A DNA stretch of 8,084 nt from Ruminococcaceae bacterium UBA1865 (GCA_002338255.1 DDHX01000056.1:86401-94484); one strand, 5' to 3'. Positions 1 through 6,840 are shown, counted from the stretch's first letter. Made by a program: numbers and translations. The notes: generated by a model from the sequence alone, not told the origin.

Positions 1-28
1 CCGCAAAACATGTTTTGCGGTTCTTTTT
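1..28 (+). terminator. Probable rho-independent terminator at the left edge
   Basis: Bases 1-20 are a perfect 20-bp palindrome. As RNA it folds with arms CCGCAAAA (1-8) and TTTTGCGG (13-20) around a CATG loop, and a T-rich tail TTCTTTTT (21-28) follows. This is the form of an intrinsic terminator for a gene lying left of the window. The stem may continue beyond base 1, so its full length cannot be judged. A perfect palindrome could instead be a protein-binding operator, but the T tract favours termination. Confidence 0.65.
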
Positions 29-192
29 GTGTTATAATGAAAACAAGGACATTCACAAAATTCTTATTTACGGCAATTACCAAAAAGTGCGCAAGACAGT
101 TGCGTTGGGTTCAAAAACCAAAGGATATCGGGCTTATTTTAGGGATCGGAAGAAATTGGATGCGAATTGATGTGAACGCAAAGAAATTTTAC
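29..192. other. Intergenic stretch with no supported gene
   Basis: I see no convincing gene here. Two plus-strand frames stay open for part of the stretch: one from base 10 to 204 and one from about base 3 to 170. Neither has a ribosome binding site, and neither gives a protein I recognise. The first also runs through the -35 region of the downstream promoter. A TATAAT at 33-38 has no matching -35 element and overlaps the terminator tail, so I do not call it a promoter. A decayed gene fragment cannot be excluded. Confidence 0.4.
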
Positions 193-220
193 TTGACTTA
201 CTGATTTTTATGTATATAAT
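193..220 (+). promoter_or_regulatory. Sigma-A type promoter of the polyamine operon
   Basis: A -35 box TTGACT (193-198, five of six to consensus) and a perfect -10 box TATAAT (215-220) are separated by 16 bp. The flanking sequence is AT-rich. Transcription would start near base 227, leaving an untranslated leader of about 158 nt before speD. This is the best promoter-like pair upstream of the six-gene operon. No operator could be assigned. Confidence 0.75.
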
Positions 221-226
221 ATAAAT

Positions 227-384
227 TGAAATTTTAAGAATAAAGTCAAGCAAAGCAGAGCAAATCGGAGTATTCTAAAGGTTTTTTATTGAAATTTGAG
301 AATTTTATTGGAATTCAACGGTTTTTGCATAAATTTTTATAAATTCTGTGATGGATATACCTATTTTATAGAGGGAAGGTTGTG
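227..384 (+). promoter_or_regulatory. AT-rich untranslated leader of the polyamine operon
   Basis: The leader between the inferred transcription start and speD is unusually long for a simple 5' end. It holds two weak hairpins, each followed by a T run. One pairs about 232-242 with 271-280 (one bulged A) and is followed by TTTTTT at 282-287. The other pairs 289-297 with 311-318 and is followed by TTTTT at 322-326. The stems are AT-rich and unconvincing as terminators on their own. I do not recognise a SAM, guanidine or other known riboswitch. A role in attenuation by polyamine or AdoMet level is only a guess. Confidence 0.3.
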
Positions 385-1203
385 ATGGTAGGGTTGGAAA
401 ATAAGCTGAAATTGTACGGCTTTAACAACCTCACAAAAACACTTAGCTTCAACATTTACGATGTTTGCTATGCAAAAAGTGAGCGCGAACAGAGGGATTA
501 TATTGCTTATGTTGACGAGCAGTATAACTCGGAGCGGCTGACCAAAATTCTGTATCATGTTACAGAGATGATCGGCGCGCATGTATTGAATGTCAGCAGG
601 CAGGACTACGACCCGCAGGGGGCAAGTGTAACCTTTTTGATTGCGGAACAAGAATTTCCGGCTGCACTGATTGATAAATCCTGCAACCTTGGGCAAATTG
701 ACTTACAAAATGCCCGTGACACAATCGTGGGACATCTGGATAAAAGCCACGTTACCGTGCATACTTATCCGGAATACCATCCGGATAACGCAATCGCTAC
801 GTTTCGGGTGGATATTGATGTGGCGACCTGCGGCGAAATTACACCGCTGAATACGCTGAATTACTTAATCAGCAGTTTTGATTCGGATATCATCACGGCG
901 GATTACAGGGTGCGCGGTTTTACGCGTGACATGAATGGCAAAAAGTTGTTCATGGACCACCACGTAACGTCGATTCAGGATTACATTGACGCCAAGACGC
1001 TGCAAAGGTATGATGCGATTGACATCAATGTTTATCAGGCAAACCTGTTTCACACAAAGCTTTTGATTAAGGATATCGACCTGCAAAACTACCTGTTTAA
1101 CACCGATGTGTATGAGCTTGCGCCCAAGGAGCGCCTGCGCATTTCAGGCAGCCTGCGCAGGGAAATGATTGAAATTTTCAGCGGCACCAACATATATGAT
1201 TAG
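385..1203 (+). CDS. speD: S-adenosylmethionine decarboxylase proenzyme, E. coli type
   Basis: SpeD removes the carboxyl group of AdoMet, making the aminopropyl donor for spermidine synthase. The 272-residue protein resembles E. coli SpeD along its whole length, with GFNNLTK near the N-terminus, RQDYDPQGASVT, and DYRVRGFTRD. The proenzyme cleaves itself between Lys120 and Ser121 in HLDKSH, and Ser121 becomes the pyruvoyl cofactor. Cys149 in ATCG matches the catalytic cysteine (Cys140) of the E. coli enzyme at identical spacing. I chose ATG 385 because GAGGGAAGG (371-379) lies 5 nt upstream; the in-frame GTG at 382 is too close. It is the first gene of the operon. This long form is typical of Proteobacteria and some Clostridia, whereas Bacillus carries a form of about 126 residues. 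Function is secure from conserved residues. Confidence 0.96.
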   Translation: MVGLENKLKLYGFNNLTKTLSFNIYDVCYAKSEREQRDYIAYVDEQYNSERLTKILYHVTEMIGAHVLNVSRQDYDPQGASVTFLIAEQEFPAALIDKSCNLGQIDLQNARDTIVGHLDKSHVTVHTYPEYHPDNAIATFRVDIDVATCGEITPLNTLNYLISSFDSDIITADYRVRGFTRDMNGKKLFMDHHVTSIQDYIDAKTLQRYDAIDINVYQANLFHTKLLIKDIDLQNYLFNTDVYELAPKERLRISGSLRREMIEIFSGTNIYD

Positions 1204-1209
1204 TGGAGG
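1204..1209 (+). promoter_or_regulatory. Ribosome binding site deciding the speA start
   Basis: TGGAGG overlaps the last two bases of an in-frame GTG (1203-1205) that could be read as a start. The site lies 8 nt before ATG 1218, which is normal spacing, so translation should begin at 1218 and not at the GTG. The site touches the speD stop codon (1201-1203), which suggests coupled translation of speD and speA. Confidence 0.7.
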
Positions 1210-1217
1210 ATGATAAA

Positions 1218-2672
1218 ATGACACGTCTTTCACAGGAAAGGGCGCCGATTCTTGAGGCGCTGAACCAATACAAATCCATGAGGGTGGTTCCCTTTGATGT
1301 CCCGGGGCACAAACGGGGAAAAGGAAACCGCGAACTGACCGATTTTTTGGGGGAGCAATGCCTGACGGTGGATGTGAACTCCATGAAGCCGCTGGACAAT
1401 CTTTGCCACCCCGTTTCGGTTATTAAAGAAGCAGAAGAATTGGCAGCGGACGCTTTTGGCGCCCGCCATGCTTTTTTTATGGTCAACGGAACCACCTCCG
1501 CCGTGCAGAGCATGGTGATGAGCACCTGTAAAAAAGGGGATAAAATCATTATGCCCCGCAACGTGCACCGCAGCGCCATCAACGCGCTGATTCTCAGCGG
1601 TGCGATACCGGTTTATGTAAACCCCGGCGTGAACAAGGCTTTGGGAATTTCACTCGGCATGGCGCTCGCCGATGTGGAGCGCGCGATTTTGGAAAACCCC
1701 GACGCCAAGGCCGTGCTTGTCAACAACCCCACCTATTACGGAATCTGTTCCAATCTGCGCGCTATTACCGAGCTGGCGCACCGGCACAATATGCTCGTTT
1801 TGGCGGACGAAGCACACGGAACGCACTTTTATTTTGGGGATAATCTGCCTGTTTCAGCTATGGCCGCAGGAGCGGATATGGCTGCTGTCAGCATGCACAA
1901 ATCCGGCGGTTCCCTAACGCAAAGCTCCTTTTTGCTGATTAATAATGCGCTCAGCGAAGGACATGTCCGTCAGATCATCAACTTGACGCAAACCACCAGC
2001 GGTTCATATCTGCTGATGTCCTCGCTGGATATTTCACGCAGGAATCTTGCGCTGAGGGGTAGGGAGATTTTTGAAAAAGTAAGCGAAATGGCGGAGTACG
2101 CCAGAGTCGAAATCAATAAAATAGGCGGATATTACGCCTTTTCAAGGGAACTGGTCAACGGCGACACCATTTATGACTTTGACGTGACTAAGCTTTCCGT
2201 TCATACGCTGGAAATCGGACTCGCCGGAATTGAGATTTACGACATTCTGCGTGATGAATATGATATACAAATCGAATTTGGGGATATCGGCAATTTCCTC
2301 GCCTATATCTCAATTGGAGATCGGCAGCGGGATTTGGAACGTTTGGTGTCGTCGCTTTCGGAAATTAAGCGCCGGTTTGCGAAAGATAAAACCGGTATGC
2401 TGAACCATGAGTACATTGACCCGCTTGTGGTGATGGCTCCGCAGGAAGCGTTTTACTCGGAAAAGGAATCGCTGCCGATTGAGCGCAGCGCCGGGCGCGT
2501 GTGCGTTGAGTTTGTAATGTGCTACCCGCCCGGAATCCCGATTCTCGCTCCGGGCGAAAGAATTACAACCGAAATTCTGGACTACATTGAATATGCAAAA
2601 GGCAAGGGCTGCTTTCTTACCGGAACAGAGGACAGCGAGATTGAACGCATCAATGTTTTGAAGGGAGAATAG
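1218..2672 (+). CDS. speA: Arginine decarboxylase, PLP fold-type I, Bacillus SpeA-like
   Basis: This 484-residue protein belongs to the Orn/Lys/Arg decarboxylase family, in the short form without the N-terminal wing domain of E. coli AdiA or CadA. The PLP-anchoring lysine is Lys228 in SMHKSGG. DEAHG (197-201) supplies the aspartate that contacts the PLP ring nitrogen, and VNGTTSA (89-95) forms the cofactor phosphate loop. The C-terminal domain carries CYPPGIPILAPGE (435-447), typical of the family. Arginine is the most likely substrate because agmatinase is encoded two genes downstream; lysine or ornithine cannot be excluded from sequence alone. The product agmatine feeds SpeB or possibly SpeE. 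The start is ATG 1218, set by TGGAGG at 1204-1209; a longer form from GTG 1203 would add five residues. Only 3 nt separate its stop from speE. Confidence 0.9.
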   Translation: MTRLSQERAPILEALNQYKSMRVVPFDVPGHKRGKGNRELTDFLGEQCLTVDVNSMKPLDNLCHPVSVIKEAEELAADAFGARHAFFMVNGTTSAVQSMVMSTCKKGDKIIMPRNVHRSAINALILSGAIPVYVNPGVNKALGISLGMALADVERAILENPDAKAVLVNNPTYYGICSNLRAITELAHRHNMLVLADEAHGTHFYFGDNLPVSAMAAGADMAAVSMHKSGGSLTQSSFLLINNALSEGHVRQIINLTQTTSGSYLLMSSLDISRRNLALRGREIFEKVSEMAEYARVEINKIGGYYAFSRELVNGDTIYDFDVTKLSVHTLEIGLAGIEIYDILRDEYDIQIEFGDIGNFLAYISIGDRQRDLERLVSSLSEIKRRFAKDKTGMLNHEYIDPLVVMAPQEAFYSEKESLPIERSAGRVCVEFVMCYPPGIPILAPGERITTEILDYIEYAKGKGCFLTGTEDSEIERINVLKGE

Positions 2673-2675
2673 CCG

Positions 2676-3527
2676 ATGGAACTATGGTTTACGGAAAAAC
2701 ACACAAAAAATGTTCACTTTTCCATTAAGGTGGACAAACAGCTCTACAGCGGGCAGAGCGATTTTCAGCGAATTGATATTTTTGAGTCCCCTGAATTTGG
2801 CCGTTTTTTAACTTTGGACGGCTACATGATGCTGACGGAAAAGGACGAATTTGTTTACCACGAGATGATTGTTCATGTTCCGATGGCAGTGAACCTCGGG
2901 GCAAAAAAGGTTTTGGTCATCGGCGGGGGCGACGGCGGCGTGGTACGTGAGCTGACGCGCTATGCTTCCATTGAACAGATTGATTTGGTGGAGATTGACA
3001 AAGAAGTCGTGGACGTCTGCCGGAAATATCTTCCCCAGACTGCCTGTAAGTTAGACGACCCGAGGGTCTCCATTTATTATCAGGATGGCTTGAAATTTGT
3101 CCGCACCAAAGAAAACGAGTATGATTTGATTGTCGTGGATTCCACCGATCCGTTCGGACCGGGGGAAGGTTTGTTTACGAAAGAATTTTACGGAAACTGC
3201 TTTAAAGCGCTGACCGCCGACGGAATCATGGTCAACCAGCAGGAAAGTCCGTTTTATAAGGACGACGCCATTGCAATGCAGCGCGCGCACAAGCGGATTG
3301 TGGGGTCCTTCCCAATCAGCCGTGTTTATCAGGCGCACATACCGACTTATTCGTCCGGTCACTGGCTGTTTGGCTTCGCTTCTAAAAAACGCAATCCGAT
3401 TACGGATTTTAATGAACAAAATTGGAAAAAACTAAAACTGAAGACGAAGTATTATAACACGAAGATTCATGTAGGCGCGTTTGCGCTGCCGAATTATGTA
3501 AAGGAATTGTTGGAAGATGTTGAATAG
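2676..3527 (+). CDS. speE: Spermidine synthase (polyamine aminopropyltransferase)
   Basis: SpeE moves the aminopropyl group of decarboxylated AdoMet to an amine acceptor, normally putrescine, releasing methylthioadenosine. The 283-residue protein has the small N-terminal beta domain followed by a Rossmann-like methyltransferase fold. The nucleoside-binding loop is GGGDGG (83-88), with VEID (105-108) and YQDG (135-138) as further ligand-binding strands. VDSTDPFGPGE (154-164) is the family active-site motif, with Asp155 and Asp158, and YHE (61-63) lines the amine pocket. Length matches the usual bacterial enzyme. AAGGGAGA (2661-2668) lies 7 nt before ATG 2676. The end overlaps speB by 11 nt, so the two are probably translationally coupled. 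The acceptor might be agmatine instead of putrescine, as in Thermus; sequence alone does not decide this. Confidence 0.95.
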   Translation: MELWFTEKHTKNVHFSIKVDKQLYSGQSDFQRIDIFESPEFGRFLTLDGYMMLTEKDEFVYHEMIVHVPMAVNLGAKKVLVIGGGDGGVVRELTRYASIEQIDLVEIDKEVVDVCRKYLPQTACKLDDPRVSIYYQDGLKFVRTKENEYDLIVVDSTDPFGPGEGLFTKEFYGNCFKALTADGIMVNQQESPFYKDDAIAMQRAHKRIVGSFPISRVYQAHIPTYSSGHWLFGFASKKRNPITDFNEQNWKKLKLKTKYYNTKIHVGAFALPNYVKELLEDVE

Positions 3528-4374
3528 AAATGTAGAAACGTTCCTCGGCTGCGACAATGAGTACGGGGAATCCAAAATTGTCCTGTTCGGTGCCCCGTTT
3601 GACTCCACTACCTCCTACCGCCCCGGCACACGCTTTGCCAGCAAAACCATGCGGAGTGAATCGTTCGGGCTCGAAACTTACAGTCCTTATCAGGACAGGG
3701 ACTTGGAGGATATCCCCGTGTTTGACGGCGGGGATTTGGAGCTTTGCTTCGGCAATACGGAGAAAGCACTTTCTCAAATTGAGGCTTTTTCGGAGCAGAT
3801 CTTTGCAGACGGAAAAATTCCGTGTATGATTGGCGGAGAACATCTGGTGACCCTCGGCGCAATGAGAGCCGCCGTAAAGCGATACCCCAACCTGCGTATC
3901 GTGCATTTTGACGCCCACGCGGATTTGCGCGACGAGTATCTGGGCGAACCCCTTTCCCATGCGGCTGTGCTGCATCGGGTGTGGGAACTCGTGGGTGACG
4001 GGAAAATTTTTCAATTTGGCATCCGTTCGGGTGACCGCAGTGAATTTGTGTGGGGTAAGAATCACGTCAATACCCAAAAATTCAACTTTGACGGTTTGGA
4101 ACAAACGGTGGAAAAGTTACGCGGGGAACCGGTGTATTTTACAATCGACCTCGATGTGCTTGACCCGTCGGTTTTCCCCGGAACGGGCACTCCCGAACCG
4201 GGCGGCGTGACCTTTTTGCAGCTTTTGGAAGCGGCTATGAAGGTAAGTGGGCTTAATATTGTCGGCTTCGACCTTGTCGAGCTTTCACCGGTTTACGACC
4301 AAAGCGGCGTATCGACTGCGGTTGCCTGTAAAATGCTGAGGGAGCTGTTGCTTGCCATTGGCAGCAAGGAATAA
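3517..4374 (+). CDS. speB: Agmatinase (ureohydrolase family)
   Basis: SpeB hydrolyses agmatine to putrescine and urea with a two-manganese centre in the cytoplasm. All metal ligands of the arginase/agmatinase family are present: His109 in GGEH, Asp132, His134 and Asp136 in FDAHAD, and Asp211 and Asp213 in DLDVLDP. FDLVELSPVYD (251-261), with Glu255, is the conserved C-terminal substrate-site segment. The length of 285 residues is normal. The start ATG 3517 lies inside the end of speE, 11 nt after AAGGA (3501-3505), a slightly long spacing compatible with coupled translation. Its place after speA and speE fits the arginine to agmatine to putrescine route. It could also act on N1-aminopropylagmatine if SpeE uses agmatine, giving spermidine directly. 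Formiminoglutamase or guanidinobutyrase are less likely in this context. Confidence 0.93.
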   Translation: MLNRNVETFLGCDNEYGESKIVLFGAPFDSTTSYRPGTRFASKTMRSESFGLETYSPYQDRDLEDIPVFDGGDLELCFGNTEKALSQIEAFSEQIFADGKIPCMIGGEHLVTLGAMRAAVKRYPNLRIVHFDAHADLRDEYLGEPLSHAAVLHRVWELVGDGKIFQFGIRSGDRSEFVWGKNHVNTQKFNFDGLEQTVEKLRGEPVYFTIDLDVLDPSVFPGTGTPEPGGVTFLQLLEAAMKVSGLNIVGFDLVELSPVYDQSGVSTAVACKMLRELLLAIGSKE

Positions 4375-4377
4375 AAC

Positions 4378-4394
4378 ATCCCTGAAACAGGGAT
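4378..4394 (+). other. Small intergenic hairpin between speB and the CASDH gene
   Basis: ATCCCTG (4378-4384) and CAGGGAT (4388-4394) form a perfect 7-bp stem with an AAA loop, starting 3 nt after the speB stop. No T run follows, so it is not a typical terminator. It could be an RNA-processing or stability element, or a weak transcription pause separating the two halves of the operon. The following 52-nt gap is the only sizeable one in the operon and includes an AT-rich stretch at 4399-4412. Confidence 0.45.
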
Positions 4395-4414
4395 TTCGTA
4401 ATATATAAAATATC

Positions 4415-4421
4415 AAGGAGG
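4415..4421 (+). promoter_or_regulatory. Strong ribosome binding site of the CASDH gene
   Basis: AAGGAGG matches the anti-Shine-Dalgarno sequence fully and is among the strongest such sites in the window. It sits 5 nt before ATG 4427 and 8 nt before ATG 4430, so either adjacent start could be used. Confidence 0.8.
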
Positions 4422-4426
4422 TTATC

Positions 4427-5629
4427 ATGATGGGAAAAGCTTTAATCATTGGAGCGGGCGGCGTTGCGAGTGTGGTTATCCACAAGTGCTGCCAGAATTC
4501 TGAGGTTTTTGAAGAAATTTGCATTGCAAGCCGCACGCTTTCAAAGTGTGACGCGCTGAAGAAAAAGTTGGAGGGCGGTCGCACAAAGATTCAAACCGCT
4601 CAGGTCAATGCGGACAATACACAGGAGCTCATCGATTTAATCAATCGTTTTCAGCCGGATATCGTCATTAACGTTGCGCTGCCTTATCAGGATTTGACGA
4701 TTATGGACGCCTGCCTCGCGACCAAGGTCGATTATGTGGATACGGCGAATTACGAGCCGGAGGACACCGCCAAATTCGAGTACAAGTGGCAGTGGGATTA
4801 CCGGGAGCGGTTTGAAAAAGCCGGCATTACCGCGCTGCTCGGCAGCGGATTTGACCCGGGAGTCACAGGCGTTTTTTCCGCTTATGCGCAAAAGCATTAT
4901 TTTGACGAGATACACGCGATTGATATTGTCGACGCCAACGCGGGCGACCACGGCTACCCGTTTGCAACCAATTTCAATCCCGAAATCAATATTCGTGAAG
5001 TGACCGCAAAAGGCAGCTACTTCGAAAACGGTAAATTCATCGAAACCGAGCCGCTGACGATCAAAGATGTTTACGACCTTCCGGAAATCGGGCCGAAGGA
5101 TATTTACCTGCTCCACCATGAAGAGATGGAATCGCTTGCGCTGAACATCAAAGGAATCAAAAAAATCCGCTTTTGGATGACGTTCTCACAAAACTACCTG
5201 ACCCATTTGAAGGTGCTCGAGAATGTCGGTATGACTTCGATTGTACCGATTAATTATGAAGGGCGTCAGATTGTGCCGCTGCAATTTTTGAAGGCGGTTC
5301 TTCCCGACCCTGCTTCGCTCGGAGCGAGAACCAAGGGCAAAACCAATATCGGCTGTATTTTCCAGGGCGTGAAGGACGGAAAACCGGTGAATTATTATGT
5401 TTACAACGTGTGTGTGCATGAAGAATGCTACGCTGAAGTCGGTTCACAGGCAATTTCCTACACAACGGGCGTTCCTGCCATGATTGGTGCCATGATGGTG
5501 ATGACCGGCAAATGGAAGAAACCCGGCGTACACAATATTGAAGAGTTCGACCCGGATCCGTTTATGGATGCGCTGAATAAATTCGGACTGCCGTGGCACG
5601 AGAGCTTTGACCCTAAGCTGATTGACTGA
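4427..5629 (+). CDS. Carboxyspermidine/carboxynorspermidine dehydrogenase (Lys1-like)
   Basis: This 400-residue protein belongs to the saccharopine dehydrogenase family. It has an N-terminal Rossmann nucleotide-binding loop GAGGVA (9-14) and Ser-Arg-Thr (35-37) at the end of the second strand, a position where arginine favours NADPH. GSGFDPGVTGVF (139-150) is a conserved segment of this family. The related CASDH/CANSDH enzymes reductively condense L-aspartate semialdehyde with a diamine, giving carboxyspermidine from putrescine or carboxynorspermidine from diaminopropane. True saccharopine dehydrogenase of lysine metabolism is unlikely because nspC follows directly and the rest of the operon makes polyamines. 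The start is ATG 4427 or the adjacent ATG 4430. The stop lies 9 nt before nspC. The amine substrate (putrescine, spermidine or diaminopropane) cannot be read from sequence. Confidence 0.9.
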   Translation: MMGKALIIGAGGVASVVIHKCCQNSEVFEEICIASRTLSKCDALKKKLEGGRTKIQTAQVNADNTQELIDLINRFQPDIVINVALPYQDLTIMDACLATKVDYVDTANYEPEDTAKFEYKWQWDYRERFEKAGITALLGSGFDPGVTGVFSAYAQKHYFDEIHAIDIVDANAGDHGYPFATNFNPEINIREVTAKGSYFENGKFIETEPLTIKDVYDLPEIGPKDIYLLHHEEMESLALNIKGIKKIRFWMTFSQNYLTHLKVLENVGMTSIVPINYEGRQIVPLQFLKAVLPDPASLGARTKGKTNIGCIFQGVKDGKPVNYYVYNVCVHEECYAEVGSQAISYTTGVPAMIGAMMVMTGKWKKPGVHNIEEFDPDPFMDALNKFGLPWHESFDPKLID

Positions 5630-5638
5630 GGATAGAAA

Positions 5639-6775
5639 ATGGATATTGATTTTTGCGCACTGCCGTCGCCCTGCTATGTGGTGGACGAACGGCTGCTGAT
5701 TAAAAATTTAGAAATTCTGCAATCGGTGCGCGAACGCACCGGCTGCAAAATCTTGCTTGCTCAAAAAGCGTTTTCCATGTTTTCGGTTTATCCGCTAATC
5801 GCGAAGTACTTGAACGGCGTTGCCTCAAGCTCCCTGTTTGAGGCGCGGCTCGGCTTTGAAGAGATGGGTAAAGAGGTTCACGCTTACGCGCCCGCGTACA
5901 ATGACCGGGAGTTTGACGAGCTCATCGGCTATTGCGACCATATCGTTTTTAACTCGTTTTCACAGTGGCAAAAATATAAAAGCAAGGTGCAGAACTGCGG
6001 AAAACCAATGGAATGCGGCATTCGTATCAATCCGGAATACTCCGAAATTGAAACGGATCTTTACAATCCCTGCTTCCCAAACTCCCGCTTCGGCGTCACG
6101 TTGTCCCATTTTGAGCCGGAACAGCTTGACGGAATCAGCGGTCTGCATTTTCATACCATGTGCGAACAGAATTCAGACACGCTCGAGCGGACACTGAACG
6201 TGGTGGATGAGAAATTCGGCCAGTACCTGAACAAGATGAAGTGGGTCAATTTCGGCGGCGGCCACCACATCACAAGGCCGGATTACGACATTGAAACCCT
6301 TGTGCACTGCATCCGGTTTATGCAGGAGAAATACGGCGTACAGGTTTACCTTGAACCCGGTGAGGCGGTCGCGCTGAACACAGGGTATCTCGTTTCCACT
6401 GTTTTGGATGTTATCGACAACGGAATGCAGATTGCGGTTCTGGATACCTCGGCGGCGTGCCACATGCCCGATGTGCTGGAAATGCCGTACCGCCCCAACA
6501 TCATCGGTGCGGGGCAGCCGGAAGAATTTGCATATTCATACCGGCTTGGCGGGCCGACCTGCCTTGCCGGGGACGTCATCGGCGACTATTCCTTTGCGCA
6601 GCCGCTAAAGGCTGGCGACAAGGTCGTGTTCTGCGACATGGCGCATTATACCATGGTGAAAAACAACACATTTAACGGTGTGAATCTTCCGGGAATCGCT
6701 CTTTATAATGAGGCGGACGGGCTTCGCATGGTAAAGCAGTTTTGCTACGGGGACTTTAAAACCCGGCTGTCCTAA
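5639..6775 (+). CDS. nspC: Carboxynorspermidine/carboxyspermidine decarboxylase
   Basis: NspC is a PLP enzyme of the alanine racemase fold (fold-type III). It decarboxylates carboxyspermidine to spermidine, or carboxynorspermidine to norspermidine. In the 378-residue protein the PLP lysine is Lys43 in LAQKAFSM, inside the N-terminal barrel. LHFHTMCEQ (169-177) and the glycine-rich FGGGHH (205-210) follow, then EPGE (239-242), which contacts the cofactor phosphate. In the C-terminal beta domain, GPTCLAGD (305-312) carries the catalytic Cys308 and substrate-binding Asp312 expected in this family. GAGGA (5626-5630) lies close upstream of ATG 5639, with GAGGATAG as the likely weak ribosome site. 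It is the last gene of the operon, 9 nt after the CASDH gene. Diaminopimelate decarboxylase is the nearest relative but fits the motifs and length less well. Confidence 0.93.
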   Translation: MDIDFCALPSPCYVVDERLLIKNLEILQSVRERTGCKILLAQKAFSMFSVYPLIAKYLNGVASSSLFEARLGFEEMGKEVHAYAPAYNDREFDELIGYCDHIVFNSFSQWQKYKSKVQNCGKPMECGIRINPEYSEIETDLYNPCFPNSRFGVTLSHFEPEQLDGISGLHFHTMCEQNSDTLERTLNVVDEKFGQYLNKMKWVNFGGGHHITRPDYDIETLVHCIRFMQEKYGVQVYLEPGEAVALNTGYLVSTVLDVIDNGMQIAVLDTSAACHMPDVLEMPYRPNIIGAGQPEEFAYSYRLGGPTCLAGDVIGDYSFAQPLKAGDKVVFCDMAHYTMVKNNTFNGVNLPGIALYNEADGLRMVKQFCYGDFKTRLS

Positions 6776-6786
6776 TCTAAAATTGA

Positions 6787-6829
6787 AAGCTGTCATAGAG
6801 TCTGTTTTCAACAGATTTTATGGCAGTTT
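6787..6829 (+). terminator. Probable terminator hairpin after the polyamine operon
   Basis: Starting 11 nt after the nspC stop, 6787-6806 pairs with 6810-6829 in a 20-bp stem around a TTC loop. Four of the pairs are G-U wobbles in RNA, and the right arm ends in TTT. The tail beyond is only weakly T-rich, so termination may be partial and some readthrough into the hemerythrin gene is possible. The G-U pairs mean it folds well only from the plus-strand transcript. Confidence 0.6.
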
Positions 6830-6840
6830 ATGGAATTTCA

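Noticed and set aside
33..38. TATAAT as a promoter near the left edge
   Set aside because: No -35 box lies at a suitable distance, it overlaps the terminator tail, and no gene follows it closely.
3..170. Second open frame in the same region, with a plausible-looking basic C-terminus (about 75-170)
   Set aside because: It has no ATG or GTG start and no ribosome site; only a TTG at 15 inside the terminator. It may be chance or a gene remnant, and I cannot tell which.
10..204. Small plus-strand open frame of 64 codons near the left edge
   Set aside because: There is no ribosome binding site, its start lies in the terminator palindrome, its end overlaps the -35 box of the operon promoter, and the product is unrecognisable.
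227..384. Known riboswitch (SAM, guanidine or c-di-GMP class) in the operon leader
   Set aside because: I looked for the conserved cores of these classes and did not see them; the purine-rich segment alone is not enough.
3409..4104. Minus-strand open frame of 231 codons opposite speB
   Set aside because: It lies wholly opposite speB and the end of speE, which have clear catalytic motifs. The antisense product matches no family I know, and its openness is explained by codon bias of the real genes.
4637..5119. Minus-strand open frame of 160 codons opposite the CASDH gene
   Set aside because: It is a shadow of a strongly supported gene, with no ribosome site or recognisable product.
4427..5629. 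Lysine-pathway saccharopine dehydrogenase
   Set aside because: The fold matches, but the direct pairing with nspC inside a polyamine operon makes carboxyspermidine dehydrogenase far more likely.
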